Positions 1 through 8,460 of a DNA stretch of 64,000 nt are shown piece by piece. Source of the stretch: Asticcacaulis solisilvae (GTDB taxonomy: Bacteria; Pseudomonadota; Alphaproteobacteria; Caulobacterales; Caulobacteraceae); NCBI RefSeq assembly GCF_017875235.1, contig NZ_JAGGMI010000011.1, forward strand, positions 1 to 64,000. The letters are read 5' to 3'. Position numbers and translations under genes: made by a program. The notes below the pieces were generated by a model. That model was given only the letters and a program-made list of their open reading frames with translations. It ran no database searches and was not told the DNA's origin. How positions within the stretch are numbered: position 1 is the first letter of the stretch; every line of letters starts with the position of its first letter.

Positions 1-125
1 CGGTCATGAATAAATGAAAAGTCGATCACAGCTTCGATCTTGCGAAGCAGATGATCCTTCGGAACCAAGCCTTCGAGCGTAACCATCTCAAGGGCAGTTT
101 GTTCGGCTGACGGCGCTTTGAGCAT
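1..125 (-). CDS. Transposase N-terminal fragment, IS1182-like (cut by window edge)
   Basis: Read from an ATG at 125 towards the left edge, the frame stays open and gives 41 residues that start MLKAPSAEQ and contain LVPKDHLLRKI. This resembles the N-terminus of IS1182-family DDE transposases, which typically begin with a short polar stretch followed by a V-P-x-D-H-L-L-R motif (recalled, not searched). The DDE core lies outside the window, so it is unknown whether the element is intact. The 3-prime boundary of the insertion sequence is probably the inverted-repeat-like DNA between 125 and 202. Nothing links it functionally to the genes on the right. Confidence 0.6.
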   Translation of the reverse strand, partial: MLKAPSAEQTALEMVTLEGLVPKDHLLRKIEAVIDFSFIHD

Positions 126-178
126 ACCTCAATGAATCAGAAACCCCCGACTTACGCCAGAGGTTTGTCAGCAGTCTG

Positions 179-202
179 AAGGCTCCCTCGGGAGCCTTTT
201 TT
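179..202 (+). terminator. Hairpin with T-tract at the IS edge
   Basis: A 7-bp perfect stem, GGCTCCC (181-187) and GGGAGCC (190-196) with a 2-base loop, extended by AA/TT, is followed by six T. On the plus strand it has the form of a rho-independent terminator. No plus-strand gene is visible to its left in the window, so it may shield the flanking DNA from transcription reading out of the insertion sequence. Confidence 0.55.
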
Positions 203-311
203 CATGAATATCGGCCCGAGGGCTTCGAACCCTCGATAAGCAAAAAAGAGGTTTCGGCGGAGCGCAGCAAAGCCAATCCCTCTCTGTCCGCCCGCCGTAG
301 AAGACACGCGC

Positions 312-1154
312 CTATAACGAGAGCTGCCCCGCGACGTGCGTGCGCGTCTCCCCACCAATCCACACCTGCCCCTCCCCATCCCGGCTTGCGTACACCCGTC
401 CCTTGCGGCCAAGACATGTCCCTTGAGCCGCCACATAGTCCGCATCAGCCAAACCGCTCTCAAACAGCCACTGCGCCAGCGACGCATTGAGGCTCCCCGT
501 CACGGGGTCTTCGATAATCGCGCCCGTGTGATCGCTGAAAAACGCGCGGACCTCGAACGTCGCGTCGCCACCTGCCGCATGTGGCCCCACCACCCCGATG
601 TCAATCCGGCCGGGCCAGCTGCGTGATGGCTTAAGCGCCAATACCAGTTCCGCCGATGCCAGCCGGATGCCCAGCCACCCCGGCCCATTATCGACCCAGG
701 CGGCGTCGATGACTCCATCCGCAGCGATACCCAGAAACCGCACCGCCTCGGCCAGATCTTCGGTCGATGGCGGTCCTGACCGGACAAGCGCCGGCGCCGC
801 GAACGCCAGCCTGCCCGCTTCCCGCCGGATGCGGACAAGCCCTGCCCCGCATTCCTGGACAATTTCACCGCCATTTTTTTGCGCACCGCCGGCTTCAAGC
901 CAGGCATGACACGTGCCAAGCGTCGGATGCCCCGCGAATGGCATTTCCCGCTCAAGCGTGAAAATGCGCACGCGGTAATCCGCCGCCGGATCGGTTGGCG
1001 GCAGGAGGAAGGTCGTCTCCGACAGATTGAACCAGCGCGTAATGCGCAGCATCTCCTCGGTCGATATATCCCCTGCCCCGCTGATCACGGCCAGCGGATT
1101 GCCGGAGAAGGCCTGCGCTCCGAACACGTCGATCATCGCCACCGAAACGCTCAT
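312..1154 (-). CDS. PhzF family isomerase-like protein
   Basis: A 280-residue protein of the PhzF / diaminopimelate-epimerase-like fold, the usual size for this family. Visible family motifs are FSGNPLAV near residue 16, NLSETTF with the expected catalytic Glu at residue 46, GHPTLGT near residue 75 and DPVTGSLNASLAQWL in the second lobe. Family members carry out proton-shuttling isomerisations; the substrate of most bacterial copies, including this one, is unknown. No phenazine genes are nearby, so a role in phenazine synthesis is not implied. The gene stands alone; its stop (TAG at 312-314) faces the insertion-sequence edge. Family confidence is high, substrate unknown. Confidence 0.88.
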   Translation of the reverse strand: MSVSVAMIDVFGAQAFSGNPLAVISGAGDISTEEMLRITRWFNLSETTFLLPPTDPAADYRVRIFTLEREMPFAGHPTLGTCHAWLEAGGAQKNGGEIVQECGAGLVRIRREAGRLAFAAPALVRSGPPSTEDLAEAVRFLGIAADGVIDAAWVDNGPGWLGIRLASAELVLALKPSRSWPGRIDIGVVGPHAAGGDATFEVRAFFSDHTGAIIEDPVTGSLNASLAQWLFESGLADADYVAAQGTCLGRKGRVYASRDGEGQVWIGGETRTHVAGQLSL

Positions 1155-1407
1155 GCCACTCTTCCTTTGCTGCCTGGGGTTCCATCAAGCCGCTGACAAG
1201 GATCGTGTCAACCTCACACATGCGCGGCGATGAGTCAGGCGTAGCGGCGTCAGAATTTCCGCCATGATGTGGTCGCCGTGGCCTTACCAAGCGTCCCGTC
1301 AAGAATGCTGGCGATCGGCAGTGGTGTTGGAATAGTCGTATTCAAAAATTTCAGCGAAGATGTGAAAGCACCGCCGGGCCGATCCACGGCCGTGACCACA
1401 CGGGGTT

Positions 1408-1430
1408 CATTTTGTCCAGTGGACAAAATG
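1408..1430. promoter_or_regulatory. Perfect 23-bp palindrome, TetR-type operator candidate
   Basis: Two perfect 11-bp arms, CATTTTGTCCA (1408-1418) and TGGACAAAATG (1420-1430), surround one central G. The size and symmetry are typical of TetR-family operators. An ATG sits at the outer edge of each arm. The plus-strand ATG at 1428 begins MSRKTRTER, which looks like the start of a TetR regulator, but the frame stops after 37 residues. No intact regulator lies next to it. Confidence 0.5.
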
Positions 1431-1536
1431 TCTCGCAAGACGCGGACAGAACGGCCGCTTTCGTTACTCGGCGCCGTCTTCGCCGCACACAAGCAGAACG
1501 AGCAAACCCTGCCCTGCATTGGTGTAGCGCGTCCGT

Positions 1537-1744
1537 GTTAGCGCTATCCCTTTTATGCATAAAACTGTTACAGTTGCGGTAGCGATACCATAATTTATCT
1601 GTTACCAATTAGCCACAACAGCGCACGCACTGCCAAACATTTTTAATTAATTTTCAACAGGTTATGCGCATCTAAAATTTAATTAATCCAATTTGATTTT
1701 ATGCCATCGATATCATTGGTATACCCTGATTGACAGCGCTATCA
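1537..1744. promoter_or_regulatory. Cluster of LacI-type palindromic boxes before the TonB receptor
   Basis: Near-palindromes centred on the LacI/GalR-like core occur at 1537-1548 (GTTAGCGCTATC), 1578-1589 (GGTAGCGATACC) and 1731-1744 (TGACAGCGCTATCA, 12 of 14 bases symmetric). A GGTATACC palindrome lies at 1718-1725. LacI-family repressors commonly control TonB receptors in Caulobacterales; the cognate regulator is not in the window. The last box lies 70 bp before the receptor start and could overlap its promoter. Confidence 0.45.
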
Positions 1745-1813
1745 TAACAAGACGAAAAAGTACAGCAGCGAACGCGTAACAGTTCGCGCTATCAACCAGT
1801 TGGGGAGACCACA

Positions 1814-4800
1814 GTGAAAACAATAACGCACCCGCGGGCGGCGCTGATGGCGGCCGTCTCGCTTCTTGCCATGACCGCGGCCACCGCCGTGCATGCGCAG
1901 GACCAGGCCGCAGCAGCAGCAGCCCCTGCCGAAGACGATGTCGTCGTCGTGCGCGGCTTCCGCGCTTCGCTGCAAAACAGCCTGAACACCAAGAAGAACT
2001 CGAACCTGATCATCGAGTCCGTCACCGCCGAGGACATGGGCAAGTTCCCGGACCAGAACATCGCCGAATCGCTGCAACGCCTGCCCGGCGTCCAGATCGA
2101 CCGTGAAAACGGCCAGGGCACCAAGGTCCGCATCCGGGGCCTGGACCAGAACGTCACCGTCCTGAACAACGACATCTTCGTTTCGGGCATGGAAATCTTC
2201 CGTCTCGGCGAAGGCAATATCCGTCAGGACAGCTCGCTGGAAGGCATTCCGTCGGAACTGATCGGCGGCGTTGACGTCTATAAGTCGCCCGACGCCTCGC
2301 TGCTGGAAGGCGGCCTGGGCGGCATCATCAACCTCAAGACCCGTTCGCCCCGCTCCATCCGCGACACCCTGTTCTCGGGCGATTTTCGCCTGAACAAGGG
2401 TGGCGACGGCGATGCGACTCCGGTCGGCTCGCTGGTCTTCGGCAAGAAGTTCAGCGATGACTTCGGCATCCTGGCGACGATTTCGTACGACCGCACGGAC
2501 ATCCACACGGACGTCCTGGGCGGTGAAAACCGTGGCGGCTGGCGGCTGCTCGAGCGTCCGACCTCGACCGGCACGACGACGGTCTATTCGCCCGAATACC
2601 GCTACGCGACCAACCGCAACCAGGAACGCGAACGTATCGGCTTCTCGCTGAGCGCCGACTACCGCGTTTCGGAAAACCTGTCGCTGACCGCCGACTGGTT
2701 CCACTCCGATCTGTCGATCCTGACCAACGAAGCCTCGCTGAAGTTCCCCTTCGCCAACGAAGGCGCGACCTATGCCGCGTCGGGCCTCACCATCGACAGC
2801 GACAATGTCCTGCAAACGGGCACGGTCACGGCCAATTCGGCCGAGTCGATCACCTTCGTGCAGAACGGCGAAGTCTCGACCGACAACTTCCAGCTGGCGG
2901 CCAAGTGGGACAACGGCGGCAACCTGTCGGGCGTCGTCAAGCTGGCCATGTCCAAGGCCGAGTATGAAAGCTCATCGGCCAATGCCGACGTTCGCTATAC
3001 GCAATATGGCGTCCGCGCCGTCAATGGCGGCGCCGGCATCACGCCGAACGCCACTGCGCCGGCGACCTTCACCTTCGCCTACACCAATGGCGACCTGCCG
3101 ACCTTCACGCCGTCGGGTCCGAACGCCACGGCCTTCACGACGCCAGCCATGGTCTTCGCCAAGTCGCACTGGGCCTTCGGTGAAAACACCGAGATCAACA
3201 ACACGGCCCTGTCGGCCGACTTCAAGTGGACGCCGGAATTCGGTGCCGACGCAGGCCTCGTCATCAGCTTCGGCGCCCGCTATGCCGACCGCGAAGTCGA
3301 TTCCGAATACGGCCGCTACCTGGCCGACCTGTCGGGCCGTGGCGAACTGCCGGCGTCGGCGCAAGGCCAGTACCTGACGTTTGCCGGCGGCAACCCCGTT
3401 GTTTCGTCGACCAACACGCCGGGTTCGACCTTCATCAACTGGACGCCCTATGGCTACTTCATGGACGGCGCGATCGGCCTGAAATGGTGTGACGGCGCGG
3501 GCTCGCCGTGCGGCCGCTTCGGCGATTCGCGCGCCACGGCCTACCGTGACGCCACCAACCCGTACGACACGGCCGCCTCCAACCCCGAACGCTTCGAAAG
3601 CGTGAACATCCTGGGCATCAACGCCCTGGTGAACAAGGCCTCGGGCATGACGGACGCGGCCGCCTGGATCCAGGGCCTGTACCCCAATACGCCGTTCGCC
3701 TTCTACCGGGACCCGCTCGAATCTTTCCGCGTCGAGGAAAAGACCAAGACCGGTTACCTGATGGCCGATGTCGGTGAACGCGGCGACCGCTTCCACCTCA
3801 ATGCCGGCGTCCGCGTCGTCTCGACCGAACTGACCGTCGATGCTTCGGGCACCCCGGTCACGCCGCTATGGTGGGGGACGGACAACTGGAACGGCATCCT
3901 GAAGAACCCGGACCAGGAAACGACGGTCCGTGAATATACCGATGTCCTGCCGTCCGCTTCGGCCGTGTTCGACGTCAACGACACCGACAAACTGCGCGCC
4001 TCGGCCGCCCGCGTCGTGTCGCGCCAGAACCTGTTCCAACTCGGCCAGGGCTCCAGCTACGACTTCACCCGGTCGTCGACGCCGGGGCCGGACCTCGACA
4101 AGTTCCTGTATACCAACGGTTCGGGCGGTAACCCCGAGCTTGATCCGTACCGGGCTTCGCAGTTCGACGTCGCCTATGAGCGCTACCTCGGTTCCAAGGG
4201 CTTCGTCTCGGGCGCCTACTTCTATAAGAGCGTCGACAGCTTCATCCAGACCGACACGATCAATGTCTGCGTTGCCGACCAGTCGGCCGCCGGCTGTACG
4301 TCAGGTCCGTTCGCGGCGCCTGTGAACGGCGAAGGCGGCTCAATCAAGGGCTTCGAAGTGGCCGGTCAGTACGTTTTCGATGCCGGCTTCGGCTTCCAGG
4401 CGAACTACACCTACTCCGACTCCGAATCGTCGAACTTCAACGATTTCGAAGACAACCTGCCGATCCCGGGCGTCTCCAAGCACGCCTATAACGTCCAGGC
4501 CTTCTATGAAAACAACGGCCTCGAAGCCCGCGTTTCCTATGCCTGGCGCGACAAGGCCTATTACGGCAACTTCGCCTTCTCCTCCGGCGCGGCGGCCGGC
4601 GGCACCGTTACGGCGGGTACGTGGGAACGCGCATATGGCCAGCTCGACGCCCAGATCGGCTATGCGCTCACGCCGAGCCTGAAGGTCACACTGGAAGGCA
4701 TCAACCTGACGGAAGAAGCCACCAGCCGCTACCTGCAATTCGAGAACCTGCCCTTCCGCTACGCCACCGGCGAACGTCGTATCGTTCTCGGCGTGCGGTA

Positions 4801-4816
4801 CACCTTCGGTAAGTAA
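1814..4816 (+). CDS. TonB-dependent receptor (Xanthomonas/Caulobacter type)
   Basis: A 1000-residue outer-membrane active transporter. The start is GTG at 1814 behind a GGGGAG ribosome site. Residues 1-28 form a signal peptide ending at AHA-Q. A TonB-box-like DDVVVVRG follows near residue 41, then a plug domain (about 60-170) with KFPDQNIAESLQRLPGVQI and VRIRGLD, then a beta-barrel ending in an aromatic-containing strand (VRYTFGK). Such receptors import oligosaccharides or siderophores with energy from TonB-ExbBD. The next gene, after a terminator-like hairpin, encodes a halogenase-like flavoprotein, a pairing seen repeatedly in Caulobacterales and Xanthomonads (recalled). The substrate cannot be read from the sequence. 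LacI-type boxes upstream suggest sugar-responsive control. Confidence 0.95.
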   Translation: MKTITHPRAALMAAVSLLAMTAATAVHAQDQAAAAAAPAEDDVVVVRGFRASLQNSLNTKKNSNLIIESVTAEDMGKFPDQNIAESLQRLPGVQIDRENGQGTKVRIRGLDQNVTVLNNDIFVSGMEIFRLGEGNIRQDSSLEGIPSELIGGVDVYKSPDASLLEGGLGGIINLKTRSPRSIRDTLFSGDFRLNKGGDGDATPVGSLVFGKKFSDDFGILATISYDRTDIHTDVLGGENRGGWRLLERPTSTGTTTVYSPEYRYATNRNQERERIGFSLSADYRVSENLSLTADWFHSDLSILTNEASLKFPFANEGATYAASGLTIDSDNVLQTGTVTANSAESITFVQNGEVSTDNFQLAAKWDNGGNLSGVVKLAMSKAEYESSSANADVRYTQYGVRAVNGGAGITPNATAPATFTFAYTNGDLPTFTPSGPNATAFTTPAMVFAKSHWAFGENTEINNTALSADFKWTPEFGADAGLVISFGARYADREVDSEYGRYLADLSGRGELPASAQGQYLTFAGGNPVVSSTNTPGSTFINWTPYGYFMDGAIGLKWCDGAGSPCGRFGDSRATAYRDATNPYDTAASNPERFESVNILGINALVNKASGMTDAAAWIQGLYPNTPFAFYRDPLESFRVEEKTKTGYLMADVGERGDRFHLNAGVRVVSTELTVDASGTPVTPLWWGTDNWNGILKNPDQETTVREYTDVLPSASAVFDVNDTDKLRASAARVVSRQNLFQLGQGSSYDFTRSSTPGPDLDKFLYTNGSGGNPELDPYRASQFDVAYERYLGSKGFVSGAYFYKSVDSFIQTDTINVCVADQSAAGCTSGPFAAPVNGEGGSIKGFEVAGQYVFDAGFGFQANYTYSDSESSNFNDFEDNLPIPGVSKHAYNVQAFYENNGLEARVSYAWRDKAYYGNFAFSSGAAAGGTVTAGTWERAYGQLDAQIGYALTPSLKVTLEGINLTEEATSRYLQFENLPFRYATGERRIVLGVRYTFGK

Positions 4817-4882
4817 GCCTTACCGGAACTGACGGGGGCGGGTTAAGTGCACTTGACCCGCCCATCGTCTCCCATAACTCTT

Positions 4883-4917
4883 GGCCGGCTCCTAATCCCT
4901 AAGAGCCGGTCCTTTTT
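4883..4917 (+). terminator. Terminator or attenuator between receptor and halogenase gene
   Basis: The stem GGCCGGCTC (4883-4891) with GAGCCGGTC (903-911 of the same kilobase, one G-T pair) has an 11-base loop and is followed by TTTTT. It lies 67 bp after the receptor stop and 14 bp before the chosen ATG of the halogenase. It would lower expression of the downstream gene relative to the receptor. It also argues against a longer GTG-started halogenase frame at 4847, which would have to be translated through this hairpin. Confidence 0.6.
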
Positions 4918-4930
4918 ATCTGGTGTCTCC

Positions 4931-6475
4931 ATGGTCGCACATCCCGATCCCATCCGGCACATCACCATCGTCGGCGGCGGCACCGCCGGATGGATGGCGG
5001 CGGCAGCGTTCGCGCGCAATCTTGGGCAGCACCTGAAGATCACGTTGATCGAATCCGAGGAGATCGGCACGGTCGGCGTCGGCGAAGCCACCATTCCGCC
5101 AATCAAGCTGTTCAACGCCATGCTGGGCCTCGATGAGGCCGAATTCATGCGCGAGACGAAAGGCACCTACAAGCTCGGTATCGAATTCAAGGGGTGGCTC
5201 ACCGAGGGTCAGCGCTACTTCCACCCCTTCGGCGTCTACGGCCTCAAGACCGAGCTCGGCCACTTCCTGCAATTCTGGCTGCGCGTGAAGGCCGCGGGCG
5301 ATATATCGTCGATCGAGGACTATTCGCTGTGTACCCTGGCGGCAAAGGCCGGGCGCATGGAGAAACAGTCGGATGATGTCCGCGAGGTCATGGCGAACTT
5401 CGGTTCGGCCTATCATTTCGACGCCGGCCTCTATGCGCGCTACCTGCGCGCCTATTCGGAAAAGCGTGGTGTCACGCGTATCGAAGGCCGCATCGCCGAG
5501 GTCAACCTGCACACCGAAACGGGTTTCGTCAACGACGTCACCCTGGCCGATGGCCGCAATGTCGAGGGCGACCTTTTCATCGACTGTTCGGGCTTTCGCG
5601 GCCTGCTGATCGAACAGGCGCTGTCGAGCGGCTACGAAGACTGGTCGCACTGGCTGCCCATGGACCGCGCCGTCGCCATGCCGTGCGCCCACGGCACGCA
5701 CGATCAGAATGGTGATCCCGTTATCCGCCCCTACACGACCTCGATGGCGCGTGACGCCGGCTGGCAGTGGCACATCCCGCTGCAGCACCGCGTCGGCAAC
5801 GGCTATGTCTACTCCAGTCGCTTCATCGATGACGACGACGCCGAAGCCGTTTTGCGCGGTAGCCTCGAAGGCGAGGCGCTGGCCTCCTCCAACCGGTTGA
5901 AGTTCGTCACCGGCCGGCGCAAAAAATTCTGGAACAAGAATGTTGTGGCGCTCGGCCTCGCCTCGGGCTTTATCGAGCCGCTGGAATCGACCAGCATCCA
6001 CCTCGTCCAGTCGGGGATCAACAAGCTGCTGCAGCACTTCCCCGATCGCTCATTCGCTCCCGCCAATAGCGACGCCTACAACCGCCGCCAGCACCTGGAT
6101 TATGAACGCATCCGCGACTTCATCATCCTGCACTACCACGCCAACCGGCGCGACGGCGCCCTGTGGGACTATGTACGTACCATGGACATCCCGGATACCC
6201 TGGCGCACAAGCTGGCCGTCTTCCGCGAGCGTGGGACCTTCGCCAATGCCGCCGAGGAAATGTTCACCCCGACGTCGTGGATGGCCGTAATGATGGGCCA
6301 GGGCGTTGAGCCCCAAGGCTACGATCCTCTGCTGGCCTACGAGGACCTGGGCACACTGCGCACGGGCTTTGAACGGATGAAACAGCACCTTGGTGACCTC
6401 GCGGCCGCCATGCCGACTCATCGTCAGTACCTGGAAAAACTGGGCGCCTTGGCGAAGGAACAGGTGTCTGCTTAA
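4931..6475 (+). CDS. Flavin-dependent tryptophan halogenase-like protein
   Basis: A 514-residue protein of the tryptophan 7-halogenase family. It shows the FAD-binding motif GGGTAGWMAAA close to the N-terminus, the halogenase signature WQWHIP, a Lys in the TYKLGIEF segment at the position of the chloramine-forming Lys of PrnA/RebH, and EPLESTSIH with the Glu matching the second catalytic residue. The ATG at 4931 is chosen because it starts just before the FAD motif, as in relatives; an in-frame GTG at 4847 would add 28 residues but spans the hairpin at 4883-4917. There is no signal peptide, so it should be cytoplasmic. Homologues beside TonB receptors have no settled substrate. Family certain; halogenating activity likely but unproven. 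Confidence 0.9.
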   Translation: MVAHPDPIRHITIVGGGTAGWMAAAAFARNLGQHLKITLIESEEIGTVGVGEATIPPIKLFNAMLGLDEAEFMRETKGTYKLGIEFKGWLTEGQRYFHPFGVYGLKTELGHFLQFWLRVKAAGDISSIEDYSLCTLAAKAGRMEKQSDDVREVMANFGSAYHFDAGLYARYLRAYSEKRGVTRIEGRIAEVNLHTETGFVNDVTLADGRNVEGDLFIDCSGFRGLLIEQALSSGYEDWSHWLPMDRAVAMPCAHGTHDQNGDPVIRPYTTSMARDAGWQWHIPLQHRVGNGYVYSSRFIDDDDAEAVLRGSLEGEALASSNRLKFVTGRRKKFWNKNVVALGLASGFIEPLESTSIHLVQSGINKLLQHFPDRSFAPANSDAYNRRQHLDYERIRDFIILHYHANRRDGALWDYVRTMDIPDTLAHKLAVFRERGTFANAAEEMFTPTSWMAVMMGQGVEPQGYDPLLAYEDLGTLRTGFERMKQHLGDLAAAMPTHRQYLEKLGALAKEQVSA

Positions 6476-6478
6476 ACG

Positions 6479-6500
6479 AAAGGCGCCCGCAGGCGCCTTT
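6479..6500. terminator. Bidirectional terminator between convergent genes
   Basis: AAAGGCGCC (6479-6487) and GGCGCCTTT (6492-6500) form a perfect 9-bp stem with a CGCA loop. It lies between the halogenase stop (6475) and the stop of the minus-strand gene at 6508, and has a short T run in both directions. Confidence 0.65.
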
Positions 6501-6507
6501 CAGGTTC

Positions 6508-7032
6508 TTACTGCGCGTCGGTCTTGACCGAGGCATTACCCGAAGCCGAACCGCTGACCGGCACGTCCGGAAGCGGCGTCGACGCCACGCCCTTGGCCGT
6601 ATCCTTGGCGCGCTGACCGGCATTCCTGGCCGTGTCCCTGGTCGCGGAAGTCACACCGTCGACGCCTGTAACGCCGGCATTGGCGCTCGCCTGCCCGGTA
6701 ACGCCATCGGTCGAAACCTGGCCATTGCCGTTGACACCCCCGGCGACGTCGACATCCTTGGCGGCATCGCCAAGGCCACGCGCATCCTGCCCGGTGGCTT
6801 CGATGACGCCGCGCGACCGAGCCGTGGTGTCGCGGACCGCGCCTTCGGTCGTGGTGATCGCCGAGCCCGGATTGACCTGCGTGTCGCCCTGGACCTGTCC
6901 GGTAACCTGGCCGACCGGGCTAGTCACACCACCGGTGAGGCCACCTCCGGCCTGGCCGCCAAGAAGCTGGGCCTGGGCGGAAAAGGCGACGAGAGATACG
7001 GCGGCGGTCGCCAGAAAGGTCTTGATCGTCAT
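6508..7032 (-). CDS. Secreted Gly/Thr/Val-rich hypothetical protein
   Basis: A 174-residue protein with a clear signal peptide (MTIKTFLATAAVSLVAFSAQA, cleaved before Q). The mature part is low complexity, rich in Gly, Thr, Val, Ala and Asn, with repeated short segments such as GQVTGQV, GVTGQAS and GVTGVDGV, and no cysteines. It looks like an intrinsically disordered periplasmic or surface protein. I do not recognise a family and assign no function. It is transcribed away from the dehydrogenase operon on its right and converges on the halogenase gene. The region before its start (7033-7305) would hold both divergent promoters. Confidence 0.75.
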   Translation of the reverse strand: MTIKTFLATAAVSLVAFSAQAQLLGGQAGGGLTGGVTSPVGQVTGQVQGDTQVNPGSAITTTEGAVRDTTARSRGVIEATGQDARGLGDAAKDVDVAGGVNGNGQVSTDGVTGQASANAGVTGVDGVTSATRDTARNAGQRAKDTAKGVASTPLPDVPVSGSASGNASVKTDAQ

Positions 7033-7305
7033 GGGTTTACTCCTGATTCACATGCTTGTCCGGCCCGCACCGCGGCTGAGCCATGAGATCGGAAGCTTGA
7101 ACCGGCAAAAATAAATTGGCGATGCCGTTGCTTTGGCCGCCACATAAGACGTGAAATCGTTTTCGCGCATGAGGTGAAAATCACCCGTGCTTCGCGTCCT
7201 GACGCAGACACAACGGCAGGCAAGGTGCCGTCTCATATCATTTTTATGGCCGCCGTCGCTAAAGCTCGAACCAGCGCCACGCCCATTTTTGCCAAGGACC
7301 GATCC

Positions 7306-8457
7306 ATGCTTGCCATGACCTACCGGGGCCCCAACCGGGTACGCCTCGAATGCAAACCTGTCCCCAAGATCGAGCATCCGGAAGACGCCATCGTCCGCGT
7401 TACGCGCTCGTGCATCTGCGGCTCGGACCTGCACCTCTATCACGGCCTGGTGCCCGACACGCGCATCGGCCAGACCTTCGGCCACGAATTCTGCGGCATT
7501 GTCGAGGAAGTCGGCCCCGAGGTGAAGACGTTGAAGGTCGGCGACCACGTCCTGGTCCCGTTCAACATCGCCTGCGGCCGCTGCCTCTTCTGCAAGCAGG
7601 GCCTGTATGGCAACTGCCATGAGGCCTCGCCCGAAGCTACGGCGATCGGCGGCGCCTTCGGCTATTCGCATACCGCCGGCGGCTATGATGGCGGCCAGGC
7701 CGAATATGTCCGCGTGCCCTATGCTGATGTCGGCCCCTATGTCATTCCCCGCGAGATGGATGTCGAGGACGCCGTTCTGCTGACCGACGTGGTGCCTACC
7801 GGCTACCAGGCGGCCGAGATGGGTGCCATCAAGCCCGGCGATACGGTCGCGGTCTTCGGCGCCGGTCCCGTCGGCATCATGGCCGCCAAGTGCGCCTTCC
7901 TGTTCGGCGCCAGCCGCGTCATCATCATCGACCATCTCGATTACCGGCTCGAATTCGCCGCGAAGTTCTCGGGCGCCGAGACCTATAATTTCAAGGAAGG
8001 CGATCCGGTCCTGTTCCTGAAGAAGGCCACGGACTGGCTGGGGCCAGACGTCTGCATCGACGCGGTCGGCGCAGAGGCCTCGGGCAACACCATGCAGTCG
8101 GCGCTCAGCCGGGTCTTCAAGCTCACCGGCGGGGCCGCCACGGGCCTGCATTGGGCGATCAACGGCGTGCGCAAGGGGGGTGTCGTGTCGATCGTCGGCG
8201 TCTATGGCCCGATCGACACCTTGGTCCCCATCGGCAATGTCCTCAATAAGGGCCTGACCATCCGCGCCAACCAGGCGGCCGTCAAACGCCACCTCCCCGT
8301 CCTGGTCGAACACGTCATGGCCGGCCGGCTCAAGCCCAGCGAGATGATTACCCACCGCTTCCCGCTGGAGGAGATATCCGACGCCTACCGCATCTTCGCC
8401 GACAAGCTCGACAACTGTATCAAGCCGGTCCTGGTGCCGGCGAACGCTGGGATTTAA
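7306..8457 (+). CDS. Zinc-dependent alcohol dehydrogenase (MDR family)
   Basis: A 383-residue medium-chain dehydrogenase. Catalytic zinc ligands are visible in CICGSDLH and GHEFCG. The structural-zinc cysteines are in CGRCLFCKQGLYGNC. The Rossmann motif is VAVFGAGPVGIMAA. The overall form is like the glutathione-independent formaldehyde dehydrogenase / threonine dehydrogenase branch. The ATG at 7306 is preferred: it has AAGGAC about 8 bases upstream and begins at the conserved MTYRGPNRVRLE region, whereas a longer GTG-started frame from 7174 would add 44 residues lacking family features. It probably forms an operon with the next gene (3-base gap). Substrate not determinable; oxidation of a small alcohol or aldehyde adduct with NAD(P) is expected. 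Confidence 0.9.
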   Translation: MLAMTYRGPNRVRLECKPVPKIEHPEDAIVRVTRSCICGSDLHLYHGLVPDTRIGQTFGHEFCGIVEEVGPEVKTLKVGDHVLVPFNIACGRCLFCKQGLYGNCHEASPEATAIGGAFGYSHTAGGYDGGQAEYVRVPYADVGPYVIPREMDVEDAVLLTDVVPTGYQAAEMGAIKPGDTVAVFGAGPVGIMAAKCAFLFGASRVIIIDHLDYRLEFAAKFSGAETYNFKEGDPVLFLKKATDWLGPDVCIDAVGAEASGNTMQSALSRVFKLTGGAATGLHWAINGVRKGGVVSIVGVYGPIDTLVPIGNVLNKGLTIRANQAAVKRHLPVLVEHVMAGRLKPSEMITHRFPLEEISDAYRIFADKLDNCIKPVLVPANAGI

Positions 8458-8460
8458 ACC

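Larger units (their letters stand above)
1155..1813. other. 659-bp intergenic region, regulatory; no convincing gene
   Basis: No open frame here has recognisable protein similarity. The left part (1250-1540) has coding-like GC content and short frames on both strands and may be gene debris. It contains a perfect palindrome at 1408-1430. The right part (1550-1810) is AT-rich and carries several palindromic boxes just upstream of the TonB receptor. It most likely holds that gene's promoter and operators. Confidence 0.6.

Noticed and set aside
1250-1541. About 90-residue frames on both strands in the gap before the first TonB receptor
   Set aside because: No family features and no ribosome sites; at most debris of a lost gene around the palindrome, which is reported as a finding rather than as a gene.
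4847-4930. GTG-started extension of the halogenase-like gene
   Set aside because: It would run through a terminator-like hairpin and add residues absent from the family; the ATG at 4931 starts just before the FAD motif.
7174-7305. GTG-started extension of the zinc alcohol dehydrogenase
   Set aside because: The added 44 residues lack family character, and a ribosome site stands before the ATG at 7306.
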